A program made the position numbers and the translations under genes. DNA of 64,000 nt from Alkalilimnicola sp. S0819 (GTDB lineage: Bacteria; Pseudomonadota; Gammaproteobacteria; Nitrococcales; WHIW01): the NCBI RefSeq assembly GCF_009295635.1, contig NZ_WHIW01000002.1, forward strand, positions 124,001 through 188,000, read 5' to 3'. Each line of letters begins with the position of its first letter. Position 1 is the stretch's first letter. Below the pieces are notes generated by a model. The model searched no databases. It was given only the letters and a program-made list of their open reading frames with translations, and had not been told where the DNA came from. This document shows, piece by piece, positions 10,582 through 20,200 of the stretch.

Positions 10582-10947
10582 TCAGGCCTTGGAGGCCTTG
10601 GTGGCAGCGGCGATGTTGGCTTCGGCCAGCTCGCGGATCTTGGCGGCGAAGTCCTGGTTCAGGGACACGGCCTTCTCGGCGTCATTCTTCACGCGGCTGT
10701 TGATAGTCTCAACCAGCTGGCGCTGACGCTCGATGTAGCTCTGCAGGTCCTTGGGGTCCTTCACTTCCAGCGCGGCGCGCGCTTCGGTCACGGCCAGCTC
10801 GGAGTAGGCGCGAGCGGATTCCAGCTGCGCGCTGATCATCTTCTCCAGGGTGTCCACACCGAACTTGGCGGCGTCGCGGGCCGGGCCAAAGCCCTGGGTC
10901 ATCTTCTCGACCTGCTCGGCCCAGCTCTTCATGATCTGCTCGTTCAT
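10582..10947 (-). CDS. Phasin family protein
   Basis: 121 aa helical protein, MNEQIMKSWAEQVEKMTQGF onwards, with the phasin_2 pattern: amphipathic N-terminal helix, FGVDTLEKMISAQLESARAYSELAVTEARAA, and a helix ending in an Ala/Lys-rich tail (AAATKASKA). Phasins coat polyhydroxyalkanoate granules and limit their size, so PHA storage is likely in this organism; no pha synthesis gene is in the window. GGAGG seven bases before ATG. Monocistronic: its own terminator lies downstream and the next gene upstream is divergent. Some phasin-like proteins act as general stress chaperones, so the granule role is inferred. Confidence 0.85.
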   Translation of the reverse strand: MNEQIMKSWAEQVEKMTQGFGPARDAAKFGVDTLEKMISAQLESARAYSELAVTEARAALEVKDPKDLQSYIERQRQLVETINSRVKNDAEKAVSLNQDFAAKIRELAEANIAAATKASKA

Positions 10948-11218
10948 AATAAAACCTCCGCTTTGGGTTCTTGCTGTTCCAAGGGATCGGTATGTCCGCC
11001 CTTGTTGCGATGCACAATAGCAGCTTCGTTTGACGCATTGCAACAATTTTTTCGCTGCGGACAATGGGTGCTTCCGTTAGGCTACCGCGAAAGGGGGTGC
11101 CCAGACTGATCCCACAGGGACTCTGCGCCAGGCCGCGGCCCGTGGCAAGGCCGCGGGTAGAACGAACGGTCCAATGGCACCCATCGGTGTATCCGCCGTT
11201 TTCACAGGAGGTCCGGAC

Positions 11219-11860
11219 ATGAAGCTGACGGTGGTTCCCGTCACGCCCTTCCAGCAGAACTGCTCCATTGTGGTGGACGAGGCCAGCAACAAGGCGGCGG
11301 TGATCGACCCGGGCGGCGACCTGGAGCGCATTCTCGCGGCGGTGGCGCAGACCGGCGCGGAGCTGGAGAAGATTCTGCTCACCCACGGGCACATCGACCA
11401 TGTAGGCGCGGTGGGTGAGTTGGTGGCCCGTACCGGGCTGGCGGTGGAAGGCCCCCAGGAAGAAGAACGCTTCTGGCTGGACCGGCTGGATGAGCAGGGG
11501 CGCATGTTCGGCTTCGCCCAGGTGCCGGGCTTCACGCCGGACCGCTGGCTGAACGATGGCGACACGGTCACCGTGGGCGAGACCACCCTGGAGGTGCTGC
11601 ATTGCCCCGGCCACACGCCGGGCCATGTGGTGTTCTTCGACCGGGCCGGGCGGCTCGCCTGGGTGGGGGATGTGCTGTTCAAGGGGTCCATCGGGCGTAC
11701 CGATTTCCCGCTGGGTGACCACGAGACCCTGGTCCGCTCCATCCGTGAAAAGCTCTTCCCCTTGGGGGACGATGTGCGCTTCGTGCCGGGTCACGGCCCC
11801 ATGTCTACTTTCGGCGAGGAGCGTGCCAGCAACCCCTTCGTCGGCGGCCGCTACGGCTGA
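11219..11860 (+). CDS. Metallo-beta-lactamase fold hydrolase, GloB/YcbL type
   Basis: 213 aa. The zinc-binding signature THGHIDH sits at residues 55-61, followed by the later ligands CPGHTPGH, GDVLF and the C-terminal FVPGHGPMST. Length and motif spacing match the short hydroxyacylglutathione-hydrolase-like (YcbL) group, which lacks the C-terminal glutathione domain of GloB proper. It probably cleaves a thioester such as S-lactoylglutathione, but the substrate is not shown by the sequence. AGGAGGT seven bases before ATG fixes the start, inside a longer open frame. Divergent from the phasin gene and followed by a REP-like element. Confidence 0.88.
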   Translation: MKLTVVPVTPFQQNCSIVVDEASNKAAVIDPGGDLERILAAVAQTGAELEKILLTHGHIDHVGAVGELVARTGLAVEGPQEEERFWLDRLDEQGRMFGFAQVPGFTPDRWLNDGDTVTVGETTLEVLHCPGHTPGHVVFFDRAGRLAWVGDVLFKGSIGRTDFPLGDHETLVRSIREKLFPLGDDVRFVPGHGPMSTFGEERASNPFVGGRYG

Positions 11861-11878
11861 CCCCGAGCCACAAGCCCT

Positions 11879-11903
11879 TGTAGGAGCGGCTTCTTGCCGC
11901 GAA
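11879..11903. repeat. REP-like element
   Basis: TTGTAGGAGCGGCTTCTTG followed by CCGCGA; same family as the copies at 3000 and 13067. It fills the 65-base gap between two genes on the same strand. Confidence 0.6.
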
Positions 11904-11925
11904 GTTTCTGCGGAGCAAACCACCG

Positions 11926-12303
11926 ATGACCGCCAGACTCCTTCTCACCGCCGGTGCCCTGCTCGCCGCCCTGGGTGTGGCCCTGGGCGCCTTCGGTGCC
12001 CACGCCCTGCGAGCCCGCTTGTCCGAGCGCATGCTGGCCGTCTGGGAAACCGCCGTGCAGTACCAGCTGGTCCACGCCCTGGGCCTGATGGCGGTGGGGC
12101 TGCTCATGTTGCAGCTGGGGCAGGGCGGCTTGTTGCGCTGGTCCGGCGGTTTGATGCTGGCGGGCGTGGTGCTGTTCTCCGGCAGTCTTTACCTGATGTG
12201 CCTGGGCGGACCGCGCTGGCTGGGGCCGGTGACGCCGCTGGGCGGTGTCGCCTTCATTGCCGCCTGGCTGTTGCTGGCGCTGGTGGTGTGGCGCGCGGTT
12301 TAA
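11926..12303 (+). CDS. YgdD-type DUF423 inner membrane protein
   Basis: 125 aa with four hydrophobic segments and the DUF423 hallmarks GAFGAHALR near residue 25 and WETAVQYQLVHALGLM near 45. The role of the family is unknown; members are small four-helix membrane proteins widespread in proteobacteria. It starts about 65 bases after the MBL hydrolase and is followed 11 bases later by the SMUG1-type gene, so the latter two probably share a transcript. No unusual features. Confidence 0.88.
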   Translation: MTARLLLTAGALLAALGVALGAFGAHALRARLSERMLAVWETAVQYQLVHALGLMAVGLLMLQLGQGGLLRWSGGLMLAGVVLFSGSLYLMCLGGPRWLGPVTPLGGVAFIAAWLLLALVVWRAV

Positions 12304-12314
12304 GGAAGCGTCTC

Positions 12315-13034
12315 ATGGGTTTGCAGCAGGAACTGGAACGAATCACCCGCCAATTGGCCGCCGAGTGCGATGCCCTGTCGCTGGGCGCGCCGGTGGACAT
12401 CGTCTACAACCCCCTGGTCTATGCCTGGCGGCCCCTGCAGCGGTATCTGGCGCTGGCGAGGCCGGCGCCCAGGGCCTTGTTGCTGGGCATGAACCCCGGC
12501 CCCTTCGGCATGGGCCAGACCGGTGTACCTTTCGGCGAGATCCCCTCGGTGCGGGACTGGCTGGGGATCGAGGATGCGGTGGATCAGCCGCCGAAGGTGC
12601 ATCCCAAGCGACCCATCCAGGGGTTCGACTGCCATCGGGCCGAAGTGAGCGGGCGCCGGGTCTGGGGCTGGGCCAAGGCGCGTTATGAGAGTCCAAGGGC
12701 CTTCTTCGATGATTTCTTCATCTGGAACTACTGCCCGCTGCTGCTCTACGACACCCAAGGCCGCAATGTGACCCCGGACAAGCTGAAGAAGGCTGATCGG
12801 GAGGCCCTGTTCCCCGTGTGCGACAAGGCCCTGCAGGCGGTGGTGACGGCGCTGCAGGTGCCATGCGTGATCGGGGTAGGGCGTTTCGCCGAGCAGCAGG
12901 CGGCCGCGGCGCTGGCGGGCAGGGACGTGCGAATCGGCACCGTGACCCACCCCAGCCCTGCGAACCCGCGTTCCAACCAGGGCGAGGGTTGGGGGCCGTA
13001 TATGGATGAGGCGCGGGCGACTTACCTGCGCTGA
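12315..13034 (+). CDS. SMUG1-type (family 3) uracil-DNA glycosylase
   Basis: 239 aa. The active-site loop GMNPGPFGMGQTGVPFGE (from residue 58) matches the SMUG1 signature, with Asn60 in the position of the catalytic water-positioning Asn, and the C-terminal HPSPANPRSN (His212) matches the second conserved loop. FFIWNYCPLLLYD in the centre is also typical. The enzyme removes uracil and related oxidised pyrimidines from DNA in base excision repair. SMUG1 is best known from animals but has bacterial members; most gammaproteobacteria rely on Ung. Ribosome site AAGGAAG precedes ATG 12315; the gene follows the DUF423 gene after 11 bases. Confidence 0.9.
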   Translation: MGLQQELERITRQLAAECDALSLGAPVDIVYNPLVYAWRPLQRYLALARPAPRALLLGMNPGPFGMGQTGVPFGEIPSVRDWLGIEDAVDQPPKVHPKRPIQGFDCHRAEVSGRRVWGWAKARYESPRAFFDDFFIWNYCPLLLYDTQGRNVTPDKLKKADREALFPVCDKALQAVVTALQVPCVIGVGRFAEQQAAAALAGRDVRIGTVTHPSPANPRSNQGEGWGPYMDEARATYLR

Positions 13035-13066
13035 CGTGAAACGGTGCGCCGGTCCGCCTCCCTGCA

Positions 13067-13129
13067 GGAGCGGCTCATGGCCGCGATATGCCTTTCAAGG
13101 AGAAAGGAATCGCGGCCATGAGCCACTCC
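13067..13129. repeat. Inverted pair of REP-like elements
   Basis: GGAGCGGCTCATGGCCGCGAT at 13067-13087 (split as GGAGCGGCTC and ATGGCCGCGAT) is answered by its near-perfect inverse at 13109-13129, 21-base spacer. It lies between convergent genes (glycosylase and GNAT), the classic place for a bidirectional REP terminator. Confidence 0.8.
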
Positions 13130-13156
13130 CACAGGGGAGGCGATTGCCCGGGGAGG

Positions 13157-13738
13157 TCAAAGGCGGCGCACCCAGAAGGTCATGGGTTTCGGTGATTCCT
13201 GCGCTTCATCCAGATCCCGCCACGAAAACTCCGTGCTCAGCTCCGGGCGCTTCTCGTATCCGCGCCGCTGCCAGAAGCCATCCAGCGGCACATATGCCGC
13301 CGGCCGCCTCGGGTGCTCCGCCGGGCGCCGCACTCCGGCGAAACAGATCCACGAATACCCCAGCCGCCGGGCATGAGCTTCGCGTTCGTCGAAAAAGACA
13401 CGCCCCAGGCCGCGGCCGCGGTACTCGCTCAGCAGTACCGACTCCCCGCAGTAGAACAGCTGCGCCACATCCCAGCCTTCATCCTCGAAGGGCCGGCGCA
13501 GCGCGGCGTCCTCGGCGGCGAGGGGCAGACCGCTGGATGCGCCCACCACCCGGTCGCCATCCCAGGCCAGCACCATGATGCTTTCGGGGCAGGCGAGAAA
13601 CTTGCGCAGGTACGCTTCCTCGTAGCGCCGCTCGCCGTCATACAGATACGGCCATTCCCGGAACACGGTGATGCGCAGTTCCGCCAGCGCATTCAAGTGC
13701 GGTGCGAGCTGTTCGCCGATCAGCACCTCGGTGCGCAT
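13157..13738 (-). CDS. GNAT family N-acetyltransferase
   Basis: 193 aa. Motif A of the GNAT fold is clear: LLSEYRGRGLGRVFFDEREAHA near residue 105, with the acetyl-CoA pyrophosphate loop RGRGLG. The N-terminal part (LAELRITVFREWPYLYDG) and the C-terminal YVPLDGFWQRRGYEK form the expected substrate and beta-6/7 regions. Substrate unknown. It starts one base after the rimO stop codon, so the two are translationally coupled; RimI- or RimJ-type ribosomal protein acetylation is a tempting guess from that position but the sequence does not prove it. Confidence 0.85.
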   Translation of the reverse strand: MRTEVLIGEQLAPHLNALAELRITVFREWPYLYDGERRYEEAYLRKFLACPESIMVLAWDGDRVVGASSGLPLAAEDAALRRPFEDEGWDVAQLFYCGESVLLSEYRGRGLGRVFFDEREAHARRLGYSWICFAGVRRPAEHPRRPAAYVPLDGFWQRRGYEKRPELSTEFSWRDLDEAQESPKPMTFWVRRL

Positions 13739-13739
13739 A

Positions 13740-15074
13740 TCAGGCCCCCTCGCGTACCACCCGCCCCCACAGGTCGTGGTCGTCGGCGTGCTCGATCAGC
13801 ACCGGCACGATGTCGCCGGGCTGCACATCGAGCTCGTCATTGAGATACACCAGGCCGTCGATCTCCGGCGCGTCCGCCTGGCTGCGGCCCACGGCGCCGT
13901 CCTCACCCACGGCATCGATGATCACCGGCAGGGTGCGGCCGATCTTCGCCTGCAGGCGCTGGGCGGAGATGCGGGCCTGCACTGCCATGAAACGGGCCAG
14001 GCGCTCTTCCTTCACGTCCTCGGGCACCGGGTCGGGCAGTTCGTTGGCCCGCGCGCCTTCCACCGGCGAGTAGGTGAAGCAGCCCACCCGGTCCAGCTGC
14101 GCCTCTTCCAGAAAGTCCAGCAGGATCTGAAAATCTTCTTCCGTTTCGCCGGGGAAGCCGACGATGAAGGTGCTGCGGATGGTCAGCTCCGGGCACTGGG
14201 CGCGCCAGCGCTGCACCCGCTCCAGGGTCTTTTCCACATCCCCCGGGCGCTTCATGAGCTTCAGAATGCGGGGGCTGGCGTGCTGGAAGGGAATGTCCAG
14301 ATAGGGCAGCACCAGGCCCTGGTTCATCAGCGGGATCACTTCGTCCACATGGGGGTAGGGGTAGACGTAGTGCAGCCGCACCCAGACGCCGAGGCTGCCC
14401 AGCGCCTTGCACAGCTCGGTCATGCGGCTTTTCACCGGGCGGCCGCCCCAGAAATCCGTGCGGTACTTGATATCCACCCCGTAGGCGCTGGTGTCCTGGG
14501 AAACCACCAGCAGCTCCTTGACCCCGGCCTGCACCAGCCGCTCGGCCTCGCCCATCACATCCCCCGCGCCGCGGCTGACCAGGTCGCCGCGCATGGAGGG
14601 GATGATGCAGAAGGTGCAGCGGTGATTGCAGCCCTCGGAGATCTTCAGATAGGCGTAATGCCGTGGGGTGAGCTTGATGCCCTGGGGCGGCACCAGGTCC
14701 GTGAAGGGGTCGTGCTCGCGCCGGGGCGGGGCGTAATTGTGCACCGCGCCCACCACCTGCTCGTACTGCTGCGGGCCGGTCACCGAGAGCACCTGGGGGT
14801 GCAGCTCGCGGATCTGATCCTCCTCCACCCCCAGGCAGCCGGTGACGATCACCTTGCCGTTCTCGGCGATGGCCTCGCCGATGGCGTCCAGCGACTCGGC
14901 CTTGGCCGCGTCGATGAAGCCGCAGGTGTTCACCACCACCACGTCGGCATCGTCGTAGGTGGGGACGATGTCGTAACCGTCGGTGCGCAGTTGGGTGAGG
15001 ATGCGCTCGGAATCCACCAGCGCCTTGGGGCAGCCGAGACTGATGAAGCCGACTTTGGGGTTTGCTTGGGACAT
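13740..15074 (-). CDS. rimO: Ribosomal protein S12 methylthiotransferase RimO
   Basis: 444 aa radical-SAM enzyme that adds a methylthio group to Asp88 of ribosomal protein S12. The N-terminal UPF0004 domain opens with [17 protein letters not shown] and carries cysteines for the second 4Fe-4S cluster; the radical-SAM motif [15 protein letters not shown] is near residue 149; a TRAM domain closes the chain. The sequence [10 protein letters not shown] and the [20 protein letters not shown] segment distinguish RimO from MiaB. The GNAT gene follows within one base. No good ribosome site is visible ahead of the ATG; the upstream 460 bases contain only a transposase relic. Confidence 0.96.
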   Translation of the reverse strand: MSQANPKVGFISLGCPKALVDSERILTQLRTDGYDIVPTYDDADVVVVNTCGFIDAAKAESLDAIGEAIAENGKVIVTGCLGVEEDQIRELHPQVLSVTGPQQYEQVVGAVHNYAPPRREHDPFTDLVPPQGIKLTPRHYAYLKISEGCNHRCTFCIIPSMRGDLVSRGAGDVMGEAERLVQAGVKELLVVSQDTSAYGVDIKYRTDFWGGRPVKSRMTELCKALGSLGVWVRLHYVYPYPHVDEVIPLMNQGLVLPYLDIPFQHASPRILKLMKRPGDVEKTLERVQRWRAQCPELTIRSTFIVGFPGETEEDFQILLDFLEEAQLDRVGCFTYSPVEGARANELPDPVPEDVKEERLARFMAVQARISAQRLQAKIGRTLPVIIDAVGEDGAVGRSQADAPEIDGLVYLNDELDVQPGDIVPVLIEHADDHDLWGRVVREGA

Positions 15075-15143
15075 AGGGGGTGCTTACCGGGTACGGGTTT
15101 GGGGCGAAGGGGGCGGATTATAGCAGGGCGTGAGCACGGCGCC

Positions 15144-15376
15144 CGCCTGTTCAGCAACGATGGCCTGATGGGCGAGCTCAAGTAAGCGCCTGGCGGAGCG
15201 GATCCTGGCCGCCGAGCTTGATGTGCGCCTCGACGATGGGGAACAGCAGGCAGCGGGCAAGCACTGCAACGGCCAGTTCGATCCAACGCTGATTCCCACG
15301 CATGCCCGGCGCTTTTCCGGCGGCGAGGCGGCGATCAAGCCGATCCACCTGTCGCTGCGCCAGATCCAGGGCAGGT
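15144..15376 (+). pseudogene. IS256/Mutator-family transposase remnant
   Basis: Three collinear pieces match the N-terminal region typical of IS256-type transposases: LFSNDGLMGELK, then (after one inserted base at about 15183) KRLAERILAAELDVRLDDG...AAGKHCNG, then directly QFDPTLIPTHARRFSGGEAAIKPIHLSLRQIQ. The stretch usually found between the NG and FDP parts (basic HSRKT and IPRDR region) is deleted, and everything after REIQ is missing. So frameshift, internal deletion and 3' truncation; non-functional. No terminal inverted repeats were found. It occupies the gap between rimO and the thioesterase, which otherwise holds nothing recognisable. Confidence 0.75.
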
Positions 15377-15537
15377 GGAAAGGCCCGCCGAAGGGGTGGC
15401 GGGCGGCCAGGGCGCAACCGGCGAGACGATTCGGCGAGCGGTTTATCCTGAACGAGCGAGTTCGCCCAAGAGGCTCACACACAGAATTCAGGACACTCCC
15501 CGCTGCATCGCGGCTTGTGTCGTGCCCGTGTCGGCGG

Positions 15538-15951
15538 TCAGCTCTGGGCGATCAGCCCTTCCAGCCTCGCCCGCAGCTCACCGTCCACCGGCACGGCCTT
15601 GCCGGCCTTCTCATCCGCCATCACGAAGGTGATGTCCGCCCGGGCGGCGAGCTTGTCCGTACCCTTGAAGCGCACCAGCTGCTCCATCACCACGCTGGAG
15701 CGGCCGATGCGCTTGATCTCGGCGGTGACTTCCAGCACGTCGTCCAGGTTCGCCGGCAGCAGGTAATCGATGTTCACGTTCACCAGCACGAATACCAGGC
15801 CGTGCTCGCGACGCCAGCGGGGCAGGTCCAGGTAACCCTCGAAGTAGTGCCAGCGCGCCTCTTCCAGGAATTCCAGATACCGGGCGTTGTTCACATGGTT
15901 GTAGACGTCCAGGTGATAGCCCCGGACCTTGATCTCTACCGGTTCGCTCAT
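15538..15951 (-). CDS. Acyl-CoA thioesterase, 4HBT hotdog fold (YbgC-like)
   Basis: 137 aa. The hotdog signature YHLDVYNHVNNARYLEFLEEAR at residues 11-32 (read as two halves, HLDVYNHVNN and ARYLEFLEEAR) contains the catalytic Asp and the NHVNN loop of the 4-hydroxybenzoyl-CoA thioesterase family. Likely hydrolyses short or medium acyl-CoA in the cytoplasm. It overlaps the end of the TolC-like gene by four bases (ATGA), so it is the last gene of the efflux operon, an uncommon partner for RND pumps. Confidence 0.9.
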   Translation of the reverse strand: MSEPVEIKVRGYHLDVYNHVNNARYLEFLEEARWHYFEGYLDLPRWRREHGLVFVLVNVNIDYLLPANLDDVLEVTAEIKRIGRSSVVMEQLVRFKGTDKLAARADITFVMADEKAGKAVPVDGELRARLEGLIAQS

Positions 15952-17291
15952 TGGTCCTGCTCCAGATAGGCGTTGACGCGGGCAATGGCCTCGGCGTCCA
16001 GTTGCCCCACCGCCGCCTTCAGCTGCAGGAAGGCCTGCAGGTGGCGGTAGCGGGCGATGGCCAGATCACGCTCGGTGGCGTAGCGTTCGCGCTGGGCGTT
16101 GAGCACGTCCAGCGCGGTCTGCAGGCCCAGCTCCTGGCCACGCCGCGTGGACGCCTCGGTGCTGCGGGTGGATTGCAAGGCCTGGCTCAGGGCCTTCAAT
16201 TGCAGGGCGCTGGATTGCAGCGTGAGGAACGCCGACTCGGCCTCCAGCGAGGCCTCCCGGCGAGCATCCTGCAACTGTTCCAGGGCCGCTTCCCGCTGGT
16301 AGCTGGCCTGGCGGATCTGTGAGCTCACCGCGCCGCCGGTGTACAGCGGTACGCTCAGCTCCACGCCGATACTGCGTTGCTCGGCCCGCAGCTCCGGGCC
16401 GAAGGCGGTGCGCTCCTGGCTTTCTTCGCCGTAGCGGGCCACCAGGTCCACCTTGGGATAACGTTGGGCGCGTTGGCGCTGTACCTCTTCCCGGGCCAGT
16501 TCCCAGTCGGCTTGCCGCAGCCGCACCCGCAAGCTGCCTTCGCGGGCCTGCTCCGCCCAGGGCTCGGGGGCGGCGGGCTCGGGCGCCAGGGTGACGAACG
16601 CCGGGCGCAGGCCGACGATGTTGTCGGCGGCGGTGCCGGTGAGCCGGCGCAGCCGCTCGCCGGCCAGGGTGAGTTCGTTGCGGGCGTTCAGGCCCTGGGC
16701 CTCGGTCAGGTCCAGCCGGGCCTGGGCATTGTGCAGATCGGTGATGGTGCCCGAGCCCACCTCCAGGGCCCGTTGCGCCCGGTCACGCAGTTCCCGCGCC
16801 GCCCGGGCCTCGCTGTCGAAGGCGCGAAGGTTGTCCCGGGCCTGCAGCACCGCGAAATACGCCTGGGAGACCCGCAGCAGCAGGTTCTGCTCGGCGGCGG
16901 CATACTGCAGATCGGCCTGGCGGATGATGGTCTTGGCCTGACCGAAGAGGGTGAAGCTCTCGGCGCGGAACAGCGGCTGCACCAGGCCCACGCCATAGCG
17001 CAGATTGTCGCTGAGGTAGTCCCGGTCTTCCGCCACCTGGGGCAGGTTGGGGCTGTATTCATTGACGGTGCGCACCCGCTCCGCGCCGGCTTCCAGCTGT
17101 ATGCGCGGCAGGAACAGGGAGCGGGCCTGGGGCAGGCGCTCCCGGTCGGCTTCCCGCTGCCAGCGGGCGGCGGCCAGTTGGCTGTCCCGCTCCAGGGCCA
17201 GTGCCATGACGTCCCGCAGATCCTGCCCGGCAGCGGCGGCGCCGGGCAGGAGCAGGGCGAGGCTCAGGCTGATCGTTGCCAGATGTTTCAT
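15948..17291 (-). CDS. TolC-family outer membrane efflux protein
   Basis: 447 aa with signal peptide (MKHLATISLSLALLLPGAAA). Two outer-membrane-efflux repeats of long amphipathic helices follow, with the characteristic AYFAVLQARDNL/ARAARELRDRAQRALEVGSGT segment in the first and LDVLNAQRERYATERDLAIARYR in the second. It forms the outer-membrane exit duct for the RND pump encoded next to it. The start codon overlaps the RND stop by four bases and its own stop overlaps the thioesterase start, showing a single operon. Confidence 0.93.
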   Translation of the reverse strand: MKHLATISLSLALLLPGAAAAGQDLRDVMALALERDSQLAAARWQREADRERLPQARSLFLPRIQLEAGAERVRTVNEYSPNLPQVAEDRDYLSDNLRYGVGLVQPLFRAESFTLFGQAKTIIRQADLQYAAAEQNLLLRVSQAYFAVLQARDNLRAFDSEARAARELRDRAQRALEVGSGTITDLHNAQARLDLTEAQGLNARNELTLAGERLRRLTGTAADNIVGLRPAFVTLAPEPAAPEPWAEQAREGSLRVRLRQADWELAREEVQRQRAQRYPKVDLVARYGEESQERTAFGPELRAEQRSIGVELSVPLYTGGAVSSQIRQASYQREAALEQLQDARREASLEAESAFLTLQSSALQLKALSQALQSTRSTEASTRRGQELGLQTALDVLNAQRERYATERDLAIARYRHLQAFLQLKAAVGQLDAEAIARVNAYLEQDQ

Positions 17292-20200
17292 GCGCCGGCT
17301 CCCGGTTGTTGCTTGTTCCGGCCCCGGGCGCGCAGGCGCTCCAGGCCGTTCTCCATCAGCGAGTACACCGCCGGCACCACCACCAGGGTGAGGGCGGTGG
17401 AGGTGAGCATGCCGCCGATCACCGCCACCGACAGCGGCCCGTTGGTGTCCGCGCCGGCCCCCAGGCCCAGGGCGGCGGGCAGCAGGGCGAGGATCACGGT
17501 CAGCGAGGTCATCAGCACCGGGCGCAGTCGCACCGGGCAGGCCTCCAGCAGGGCCTGGTCGATGCTCTTGCCCTGCTCCCGCAACTGGTTGGTCATGTCC
17601 ACCAGCAGGATGGAGTTCTTCGCCACCAGCCCCACCAGCAGCACCAGCCCGATCATGGAGAAGATGTTGAGCGTATGGCCGGTAAGCCACAAGGCCGCCA
17701 CCCCGCCGATCATGGCCAGCGGCTGCGCCACCATGATGATGACCGGCTGGGCGAAGCTGTTGAACTGGCTGGCCAGCACCATGTACACGAGCACGATGGC
17801 GAGCATGAAGGCGAAGCTGATGTAGCCCGCGGTCTTGCCGAACTCCTCCGCTTCGCCGAGGAATTTCACCTCATAGCCCAGCGGCAGGATGTCGGCCGCG
17901 GCGTCCTCCACGATGCCCAGCGCCTCGGCCAGGGGGATCTCCGGGGTGCCGAAGAAGTTGGCCGCGTACTGCAGGTCGTAGCGGGAGATCACCGCCGGGC
18001 CGATGCTGTCCTGGAAATCCACCACCGTGTCCAGGCGCACCATCTCGCCGCCGGCGCCGCGCAGATAGATGCCGCGCAGATCCGCCGGCGTCGTGAAGCT
18101 GCCCTCGGCGGCCTTCAGGCGGATATCGTAACGCTCGCCATCGCTTTCGGCGTCGGAGAACTTGGCCACATCCAGGCCACCGGCCAGCACGTTCACCGCC
18201 ATGGCCAGATCCCGGCTGGAAAGCCCCAGGGCGGCGGCCCGTTCCCGGTCCACCCGCAGCTCCAGCTGCGGCAGATCCAGTTCCAGGTCCAGATCCAGCC
18301 GACCCAGCTGCGGGCGCCCGGACAGACGCCCGTGCAGCTGTTGCGCCAGCGCCGCCACGGTATCCAGATCCGGCCCGGCGACCACGAACTGCAGCGGCTC
18401 GCCCCGGGCGCCACCGACGATGGGGATCTGGCTGGGGAAGGCGCGCACGCCGGGAAGCTGCGAGAGCTCCCGCTCCAGTCGGGCGATGACCTCGCTCTGG
18501 CGGGCCTCGCGCTGCGCCCGCGGCTGCAGGCGCACGAACACCTGGGCGCTGTTGCCGGTGGCGTTCTCGCCGCCCACGGTGGCGAAGAAGCTGCGCACCT
18601 CGGGCTGTTCGGCGAGCACCGCCTCGATGGCTTTCAGGCGCTCATTGGTGTAGGCCACGCTGGAGCCCAACGGGGTCCTGGCGGTGACCAGGAAGATGCC
18701 CTCGTCCTCCTCGGGCACGAAGGTCTTGCCCACCTCGGCGAAGAAGTAGCCGCTGGAGAGCACCACCAGCGAGGCCAACGCCAGCACCGTCCAGCGAAAG
18801 CGCAGGGCGCCGCGGATGACGTGGCCATAACCGCGCTCCAGGGCCCGGAAGCTGTTCTCCAGCGCGTGCCAGACCCGCCCATGCTGCTCGCTGACCACCA
18901 GATAGCGCGAGGCGAGCATGGGGGTGAGGGTCATGGACACCAGCCAGGACACCAGCACGCCGAAGCTCACCACCACCCCGAAGGAGGCGAAGAACTTGCC
19001 GATGATCCCGCCCATGAACACCACCGGGGCGAAGATCGCCACCAGGGTGAGGGTGGCGGCCAGCACCGCGAACACCACCTGATTGGTGCCGTGCAGGGCG
19101 GCGCGCCGCGGGTCGGGGTCGATCTCCTCGCGGTGACGATAGATGTTCTCCAGCACCACGATGGCGTCATCCACCACCACGCCGATGAGCAGCAGCAGGG
19201 CGAGCAGGGTGAGCACGTTGATGGTGTAGCCGAAGAAGAACATCACCGCCACGGCGCCGAACAGCGATACCGGAATGGCGGTGGCGATGATCAGGGTGGA
19301 GCGGAAGCTCTTCAGGAACAGCCACACCACCAGGGCCGCCAGCAGGGTGCCCAGGATCAGGTGCTCCTCCAGCGCGGCCACCATCTCCAGGATGAAGCTG
19401 GAGCTGTCCGAGGCGATGCTGATCGTCATGCCCGGGGGGAGCTGGGGGCGAATTTCCTCGTCCAGGCGCTGCTTGACCGCGTCGATGATCTGCACCGTAT
19501 TGGTGTTGGCGATCTTGACGATGCCCAGGCCCACGGCGGGCTCGCGGTTGTAGCGGGCGACGGCGCGGTAGTCGCCCAGGGCGTCGCGCACGGTGGCCAC
19601 ATCGCGCAGTTGCACCGGGGTGCCGCCGCGCAGGCCCACCACCATCTCGGCGAGGGCCTCGGGGCTGTGGAACTCCAGGTCCAGCTTGATCAGACGCTCA
19701 CGCCGCTCGCTGACCAGAAAGCCGCCGGGCAGCTGTACGTGCTCGCGCTGGAAGGCGCCCAGCAGGTCGGTGACGGTGAGGCCGTAGGCGCTCAGGCGCT
19801 GCGGGTCCAGCTCCACGCGGATGGTCCGGTCGCGCCGCCCACCGAGCTGCACCTCGCCCACGCCGTCGATGGTCTCCAGGCGCTTCTTCACCGTGTTGCG
19901 CGCATACTGGTTGAGCTGCTGCAGGGTGCGATCCCCCTGCAGCGACAGCCACATGATGGGCTGGGCATTGGTCTCGACCTTGGCCACCACCGGAGTATCC
20001 GCCTCGTCGGGCAGATCGTTCAGCACCTGGTTGATCTTGGCCTGCACATCGTTGAAGGCCACGTCCACGTTCTCGTCCAGGCCGAAGGTGATCACCACCA
20101 CCGAGAGGCTGGGCGAGGAGGTGGACTGCACATGCTCGATGCCGGGAATGGAGTTGATCTTGGTCTCGATCACATTGGTGATGGAGGCGTCGATGATCTC

